A stretch of 64,000 nucleotides of DNA from Linyphia triangularis (lineage: Eukaryota; Arthropoda; Arachnida; Araneae; Linyphiidae), in contig OZ021731.1 in the NCBI GenBank assembly GCA_963978545.1, forward strand, positions 27,542,093 to 27,606,092. Reading direction: 5' to 3'. How positions within the stretch are numbered: position 1 is the first letter of the stretch; each line of letters begins with the position of its first letter. Positions 52,001-61,000 of this stretch are shown here, piece by piece. The position numbers were made by a program, and so were the translations under genes. Below the pieces are notes generated by a model, which was not told where the DNA came from, made no database searches, and saw nothing but the letters and a program-made list of their open reading frames with translations.

Positions 52001-55000
52001 TAGCGGACAAAGATTTTTTCTTTCCTAAAATCACACAATATTAACAGTTTTTTCACAGGTTGCAAGGTAATAGAATTTATAACGTTTAATCTTGCTGTAA
52101 GATATTTTTTTGGATCCCCAGTATTAGAAACAGTTAAATAGACATTAAGAATTCGAATAGCCAATTAAAGTTTTCGAAGTGGAAGAACTATCAGTTAATT
52201 TTCTAATAAATCTAAAAACGAATATGGCATTTTGACATTTAAATGGAATAATGGTTACTTCATAAAAGATGCAGGGATTGCGATTGAAATATGCAAGCTT
52301 TTAATTCTTGAATTGTTTAACACTCAATTACTGTCCTCAAAAAACTTACGCCATTGCTGCCATCGTATCTGTGAGATACATACTATAAATTTTACATTAT
52401 ATTTGCGTTTTATATTATCATTGTAGAGAAACTAAGAACATACAAAACATACATCTTACGGCCGCACTTGCACTGAGTAAAAAGTCAGTCTGTATCTCAC
52501 AGATACAAGAACAGCATTCGATTGTTAAATCTATCATGGATACAGTAAAACTTGCTACACCATGGTAAGCGAATAATTTAGCGTTATCTTTTAATTAACG
52601 AAATAACACTTACATTTAAACTAAATAACTTGTTTCCTTTTCAAAAATCCAATAGAGTTTCATTGGAACGTTGTGTGAAGTTATTAACGTCTGAAATGTT
52701 TAATTCCAGGGATGCAATAGCCAAAGCTTTGTATTCAAGCCTGTTCTCGTGGCTCGTCCAGCGCGTCAACAACATCGTCTTCAAGGGACCCAGAAAGACC
52801 TCTATTGCCATTTTGGATATCTTTGGTTTTGAAGTATGTTTATTCTTTAAATATATGGTCCCCTATTTCTTGTATGATTGTAAATTCAACTCTTATCCGA
52901 AATATAGTCAGATCCAAGACATTTATAGTTTATATGTGTGAATTGCTGTGCTATAAAGTATTATGGGCAAGTCTGTCTAAGCTAACTCTATTATGAAGGT
53001 ACGTCTGGTTTCAGGAGTCAAAGATTCTGAGTTTTTATTCCACAAACTCTGAGACGTACGCGAGACATCCCCACAAAGCTGCTATTTAGATATAAGATTT
53101 TCATTTGAAGTAAAAATCGATTAATCATCGCAAAACAACCAGACTAAATTACCCGGTCCCTACATGAGCTCAACTGTCAGTTCTCGCATGTCTATTTAAA
53201 AAAATTACGTTGTTTATCCCTTATCTTAATTCATAATTATTTTTAATCATCCTTATAACTAAAACTGACGGTGCTCAGAGGCTCGTAGCTATGATTCTAC
53301 TGAATAGATCTAAATAAAACTTTGAATATATATTATGCAGATCATGAGGCCGAGGTTTCCGTCAGAAAAAAAGTTTGGAATAAAGCCAACATGTGGCGCT
53401 GTAATGAGAAAAAAAAAGATAACTGTTCGAAATTCAAATATTAACGGAATATTTTATTTATTTACACTCCTGTGTGCTCTATTTGCATACTTTGTCGGTT
53501 AACAACATGCTGAAAGCCTACCACCGCATTATCAACGGCCGCATGCAACATATCAGTTGGAATGAGGGAGGTGGACGATGCTGGTTTTCAAGTCCGCTGC
53601 ATTAATTACGCCTTTGAGTAAACGTAATCTTTGAGAAATGCCCACAGTCAGAAATCAGATTTGATGATCCTGCTGGCCAGGCATCTGGGAAAGTACCATG
53701 CTCTACAAGTCTTTCCATTTAAAAAGTTGCTCCGTCTTGCCTCATTAAAACTGAGATTTCCAAACAGCCTCTTTGTCTTAATGCCGGGAAAGCATGATCC
53801 TCCATGAGTTTGCTGTATCGGTCGCTTGTGACTGTACCCTTAACCAACCCGTTCACTGTGACTACCTCGAAGAAGTAAGGGCCTAAAATAAAATTCTATG
53901 TAATTCACACTATGCCGTGGAATGTGGCGACTGTTGTTGCATGACATGAGGATTGGTAGAACGCCATACCCGGCAGTTCTGTGTGTTCACAGAATCATCT
54001 AAGTAAAAATGATACTCGTCTACTCATAAGGTATGCGATGACCAGTAAGCATCCACTTGCATCCTTGCCAGAAAATGCAAGGCAAAATCAAACCGTGCAG
54101 AGTTATCTTGTCGTTCAAAATGTTGCACAAAATGCATCTTCTAAGGGTACAACTTCAAAATGTTGCTTTAAAAAAATGCGCTCGGTTGTCTACGTATTGC
54201 CTATAGTGCTCGTACTATTGAGAGGCCACTTACCGTAGCATCTGAGGAACTTGCAACTGCATCATCTGCTGCAATTGAAACTTCCTTCCTAATCGCCAGC
54301 TCAGTTACATGTCAAAATTAGATGAGCTAGTTATTTGCTTGTGGTTTTAGCAGTACAGCCCCATCTATTGGCAACATTTCAAACTATTTTTTTTCACCGG
54401 AAATCTCGAACACATGATCTACAAAATATATAATTAAAGTTTCATTTAGATCTGTTACGTAGAACTGGAGTTATGAACCTCTGAGTACCGTCAGTTGAAT
54501 TATTACCACCTTGTATGAGCGTTATGAGTTACTACATTCCTCCTGTATAAGTAAAAGCTACTGAACTAATCAGTTGCAATATTATAAGATAGATAGTGCT
54601 GTAGATTATTAAAATAGAGGAGAAGATGTATATTTTAAAATGGTTGAGTTATGGATGCCCGAGCTAAGAAGACTCTTCCAGTACAATAATGACACTGAAC
54701 AAAAAATGCTTCATTTTTTCGACATTTAGTGCAAGTAACTCATTCCATGCGCAAGCCGTTTTAGCCTCAGATGATACCCACTCTTAAATTCATAATTTCT
54801 TAAGATATTCAATAAACCTTTATCACTTTAAAGGATTTCAAGGAGAACAGCTTCGAGCAACTGTGCATCAATTACGCCAACGAGACCCTTCAGTTCTACT
54901 TCAACAAGCATGTGTTCAAGCTGGAACAACAGGAGTATGCCAAGGAGAGAATCGAGTGGCAGCCCATTAACTACCAGGACAACCAACCAGTACTCAACTT

Positions 55001-58000
55001 AATTGCGAAGAAGCCAGTGGGGATCCTACCCTTACTCGACGACGAGTCCAACTTTCCAAAGGTACTACTTGCTCACTTATACATGTTCCGTTGGTGTAAT
55101 TTAGCTTGAAGATGTGAGTTTTTAAATACTAAGTAAAAAAAGTTTAAGGTGACTTTAAAGTAGGTTTTAATATAAAAATAAATCGTCAGAGGGCACTAAA
55201 ATCCACTGTACGAGAGAAAAGTTAACGGAAAAAGTTAAGCTTTAAGAGTAATGTTTGAAGTTGTTGGTTGATTTGTTGTTTAAAGTTTAACTGCTGTGTT
55301 TGGGTGGTTTGATATTTTTAGCGCAAGGGCAACATGTTGTCCATACTGCGCCAAAGAAATTGGTGAACATCAGTTTAAAATTTAAGAAACATAATATCGG
55401 AAAAATTAATATTAAAGTCAAAGATGAACTATTTTTGGGGGTGGAAGCATTCTACAAAAAAAAAAAAAAAAAAAAAACGCGTTCTGTCAGACCGTATACA
55501 GTTGTTAAAGGTTAATTAACACTTGATAAAAAAATTTACCTTGCTGTCAATGAAGTTATCTAATGAAGATTTATTTTTAACCAATTACTTTTCATGAAAT
55601 TTCCTAAATATTCTTTCAAGCCATTTTAATAAATTTGTCAACTGTTGAATGACATCACTAATCAAGAGTCGCGAGTGACAACGAACCGAAGGATTGTGAT
55701 TTGTTTTTTTAGCAGAGTAAAATGTACAAGCGATGGCATGCTAGTGGAAACTTCTCCTTTAATGGTTTAAATAAAAACGTTATTAATACGCCAATTGATT
55801 CCTGTGTGGCTTGGTGGCTCTTCTTACATTATCAAAGAAATACATAACATAAATTTAAATTTTCTCCAATTTTCTTCGTAGAAACATGGCCACCTCCCAA
55901 CTAATGAACTGTAAAATTATAAGCAGTAGCGTCTTAGTTATAAAAAAAAAAAATCTAAACGCTTTTTCTTTCGATGTTAAATGCCGAGGAACCAAACATT
56001 AAAGTTTTTCTTAAAATCACCTATCTCAATGTGATGCTTCACCAATTTAATATTTACCATCTATAACAACCAGAGTCCAAAGACAAATCCGAAAAATAGC
56101 TGTATAAATTTCACAATGATAAGCCACCACAAACTACCCAGATCATGTTAACCATTTCTCGTACATAGTACCTAACTATCACTGGAATGCTGATCACTAA
56201 AATACATATTCTGGCAACATGAGCTATCTACTTTGTACCTAAAGCCACAGTACCTATAGGCCACCACAAACTACACAAGTCATGTTAACCATTTCTAGTA
56301 AATAGTACCTAACTATCATTGGAATGATGATCACTAAAATAAATATTCTGGCAACATGAGCTATCTACTTTGTACCTAAAGCCACAGTACCTATAGGCCA
56401 CCACAAACTACACAAGTCATGTTAACCATTTCTAGTAAATAGTACCTAACTATCACTGGAATGATGATCACTAAAATAAATATTCTGGCAACATGAGCTA
56501 TCTACTTTGTACCTAAAGCCACAGTACCTATAGGCCAACACAAACTACACAAGTCATGTTAACCATTTCTAGTAAATAGTACCTAACTATCACTGGAATG
56601 ATGATCACTAAAATAAATATTCTGGCAACATGAGCTATCTACTTTGTACCTAAAGCCACAGTACCTATAGGCCACCACAAACTACACAAGTCATGTTAAC
56701 CATTTCTAGTAAATAGTACCTAACTATCACTGGAATGATGATCACTAAAATAAATATTCTGGCAACATGAGCTATCTACTTTGTACCTAAAAAAAAACCA
56801 CCAAAATATTATACATTGGAGTTGATTATTTTGTTGGTAGATTCACGAAGTTACCTTCCAATTTGCAAAATGACTTCTTCATTCTTTCACAGGCCACCGA
56901 CTTGTCCTTCCTGGAGAAGTGCCACTATAACCACGCCCTGAACGAGCTCTACAGCCGCCCCCGTATGTCCTCCATGGAGTTCGGAGTGAAGCACTACGCG
57001 GGACAAGTGTGGTACTCCGTGGACGGATTCCTCGACAAGAACAGAGACACACTCAGAGGGGTCGTCGTTGAACTCCTCATCAGTAGCAAACTACCAGTGA
57101 GTATTCTTCTTTAACTGTGAGTTCGCACATTGCTACTGAATCCGAACTGTCGCTTGTGTTCTTCCTTGATGAAATCGCCTTTTTCGAAATTTCTCTCTCG
57201 ATAATGTTTAGTTTAGCGTCAAAGACTGATCACTAACTGTAACTTCTATATAGCTTACAAGCGGTCCCTTCTCTGCAAGTAGAAGAAGATAATTGAATAC
57301 TTCATCCCATCTATGCTACGTAATTGTTGCCCATGATTACAAACATATTCGAACCAGTTTGGGGGGGGAGGTGTTCATATAGATCTGTATGGTGATTATT
57401 AAGCCTTCTTCCTCTTCATGTCAATAACCAAGCATGAACTATCCAGAAGTTGTAGTTAAAGAGATCAGTAGTTGAAAAGTTGGACAGAAAGTGGCTTCAA
57501 AGTGAAAAGTTCAAATTTGATTATTTTTTTTTCTTTTTTTACAATCTTTGCAGACAAACAAAGAGTAAAGGCACGTTTACACCAGTCTTCCACTTACTTT
57601 TCCACAAGTTGCGGCAATTTGTTGCTTTTTCTTCAAAATACAGCAACTTTTTCTGTCTTCCACTTCTGTCTTCACTTTTTTCTGTCTTGGAGTTTAGGCA
57701 GCTATATTTTCCAATTTTCCAAATAGCCAACCTGTCTGATTAATTCAAATATACTGTAAAAAATGCTATAGCCCAAATGCGAACATATTTGAGCACAGTA
57801 CAGTCAGAACGTTACGCAAATATAAAATTTTATGATATTTCTTTTATAACTATGTGCAAATATATACCTTGAAAACCACTGCACATACCTTGCTTTTACC
57901 GGTACTTTTCATAGTTGAACCGAAAACAAACTTTCCCCAATAATAGTCTCTGAACCTCTCAAATTCCAACGCTTTCACCCTCTAGTCTATTGAGATGCAG

Positions 58001-61000
58001 CTTAGATTCCACAATTCAACTTAGCTCATGTTTCAAAGATGCAAGTAGTTGGCTCCAGAAAAGATATATCGTCTGTATCTTACATCATTAAGCATTAGAG
58101 AGCAGTTGGTTACCAAATAAATTTATTATTTGGCAAGTTAATACGTTTTTAGCAGTTTTAGTTCAACTCATTCTAAGTAGATATTCGAACCGTTTCGTCC
58201 AAAACTACGCCTTTTTGATCCGAAATTTTGAATGGCAACACCTACTTTTTCCTATCACAAAATGATCAGCGCATACAAAACCCTAAAGACCGTTGGAACG
58301 GTACGTATATCACAAAAAACGCACGCGTTTTGAACGCTCAAAAAACAGCTTTGCGAACGGCCAACAAAAACACGATCGGGGCACACGGGAGGCCGTTCGT
58401 CAGATATTCAGCGTTAAAGTCTATAAAATTGCCTGTGATGGCACCCATGTGAACTTTAGCCTCTGTCATATGCAAATTTCCACCGAGGGTCCCGATTGTG
58501 TTTTTGTTGGCCGTTCGCAAAGCAGTTTTTTGTGCGTACATAACGCGTCCGTTTTTTTGTGATACACGTACCTTTCCAACGGTCTTTAGGGTTTTTGCAT
58601 CAGCAGAGCATTTTGCGACAGGAAAAAGTAGGTGTTGCCATTCGAAAATGTCGAGTTTCTGTAACTATAACCGTAACAATAAACTTTTTTTTTTTCTGTC
58701 GAAAACCTCGACCGCATGATCTGCACAGCATGTATTTCAAATTTCATTCGGATCCGTTCAGTAGAACCAGAGTTACGAGCCTCTGTATTGTCAGTTTACT
58801 TTTAACCACCTTGTACAATTACCCTTTGCACTCCAGTGGCGCCTCTCAGGCGCCACACGATTGGATGCCGAACCACTAGAGGACCATTAGGTGTGATGCG
58901 GAAATTCGATGCAAGGCCAATGACTGTGTTTAGTTTCTATGAAGCAAATCCATAAACACCAGCCGAACTTAAAATGTCTCGAGTTGCTGATTCCTCCGCG
59001 CGAAAAAGGTCGGGAGTGCAAAGGGTTAAAAGCTTCGATTTAATGCCGTTTATTTGTAAGGGAAGTTTATGAATCTGTAACTAGTTTTTGTAGTTGAGTA
59101 CCCTCTACACCACCTTTACTATGACATTTTAAAGTATACTCAAAGGAAAGGTATCCAGCTATTCTAAATTAACTATCTCGACTATACGTCATTTTACATA
59201 CTGGCAGTTTAATTACAACATCCCATTCACATTCATTTTAGTTATGAAGAAAAACTATTACTTATAGCTCACGTGGGAAAAACCCGATCATAAAGAGATC
59301 ATACCTTTTCCAGTTGATTAATATTCCGGCCTCATTTTCGAATTTTTTTCTTTTTTTTTCTCATGGTGTAGTGTACCTTTCTGGTGTTTTTACACACGTG
59401 CTCCAAGGTCACATACCTTTGCTGTCTGCTCTTTTATTAATTTTGTGGTTGGCGTCAGATAGTTCTTCGATGCTTCTTCTGGTTGCATGTGGCTCCAGAC
59501 CATTTGCGATTCTGGGATTAAGTAGTATTCGTTTAATGTTTATTTTTTCTGGAACTGATGAAAATTTTACAAGGTCATTTAACTTGACAAGTTAGCAGAG
59601 AGTTAAAAAAAAAAAATTCACCTTCAAAAGTCTTGCGGCTCTTGGATGCACTGATGTCTATATCTGTCCTTAAAATCGACCACGCGCTAGAAAAATTGCA
59701 TAATTTGAATAATAATTACTCGAATGATTTTAATATTACTCCAGTGTATTCGTTCATCAGTACTTCCTTTGTCTACAAGCCATATGCAAAACTTTCAAGA
59801 ACGCATAATTTGTCAATACATTGGTTTAGAATGATTTTAATTTTGTAGGAAAAATATAACCATAACAAAAGCTATTCAACAAATCTACTTAATTTAATCT
59901 TTTATTTACTGGCGAACTTTAAAAATCCCGTCAATTTTCTCATGGTACTGTGTTAGTTTAAACGCTTCGAGACCCATTGAAACTTTGAAATCCACTTCTA
60001 TAAAGTTCGTTTGACAACTGTTGGATGGCAGCGCAAGTTTATTTCTCTTTATATGCAAACACATGGACGATTTCCATCTTCTAAGGCCGACCAAACGGTA
60101 TAGTGGTTAGCGTGCTAGCTTCTAGACCGCGAGGTTGCGGTTTCGAGTCCCGTGTTAGGCATGGGTGTTTGCAAATGTATGTTGGCTTGTCTAATGAAGA
60201 ATGTTTCGGCGCATTATAGCCCTCGTGTTGCTGACGGCGCCAGATAATCTGAAAACAACCAATCCATCTTCTAAGCATCTATCTCGGCCTTGCGTCGTCT
60301 TCCATATTTGTCTCTAGCGAGCTTCCAAAGAGTAATAAGCTTGAGCTGCCATCTAACAATTGAAGAACGAGTGTCATAGAAGAGGATTTCAAGGTCCCAA
60401 TGGATCTCAAAATATTTCGATTAATTAACCCTTTGCACTCCAGGCCTTTTTCGCGCGGAGGGACCAGCAACTCGAATCATTTTAGGTTCGGTTGGCGTTT
60501 ACGGATTTTCTTCATGGAAACTAAACACAGTCATTGGCCTTGCATCAAGTTTCCGCATCGAACCTAGAGGTCCTCTCGTGTTTCGGCATCCAATCGTGTG
60601 GCGCCTGAGAGGCGCCGCTGGAGTGCAAAGGGTTAATATAGAACAGGTTTTTTTTGTTTTTTTTAAGCACTAAGCCTAGGAGGCCGAATGCACGGTAAGC
60701 ATACAATAGGTCTCGGCATCAATGAATCGAATTTCTAATTCAAAAACAAAATTCAAACCATACTGTGATATTGAAGTTTAAAAAGACCAGTATAACAAAT
60801 GCTGTGTCAGTAACTAAAAAGAAAAACGTTGAACATGTATCAAGAACTGGATTATCGACTTGGCGTACTCTGATTTACAAAGAGTATTCAGTTTTTTACT
60901 TAGGTGTATAATATTCCTAAAACAACTTAAACGCTACACCTGTCATTTGCAAAGAAGCTAAATCAATTAATAAATAGTTTTGCGCAATATATTTTTTAAT

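Larger units (their letters stand above)
52834..54833 (+). other. intron L-M (2000 bp), mostly a dead mariner-like transposon
   Basis: The element at 53245-54515 takes up most of it; the flanks are unassigned AT-rich DNA. Confidence 0.8.
55062..56892 (+). other. intron M-N (1831 bp)
   Basis: Contains a TTAA element (55280) and a 137-bp tandem array (56123) ending about 100 bp before exon N. 55516-56122 shows nothing recognised. Confidence 0.85.

Noticed and set aside
52834..52941. Extension of exon L past 52833
   Set aside because: The frame stays open for a while, but DIFGFE is followed by a GTATGT donor and the motif continues exactly in exon M.
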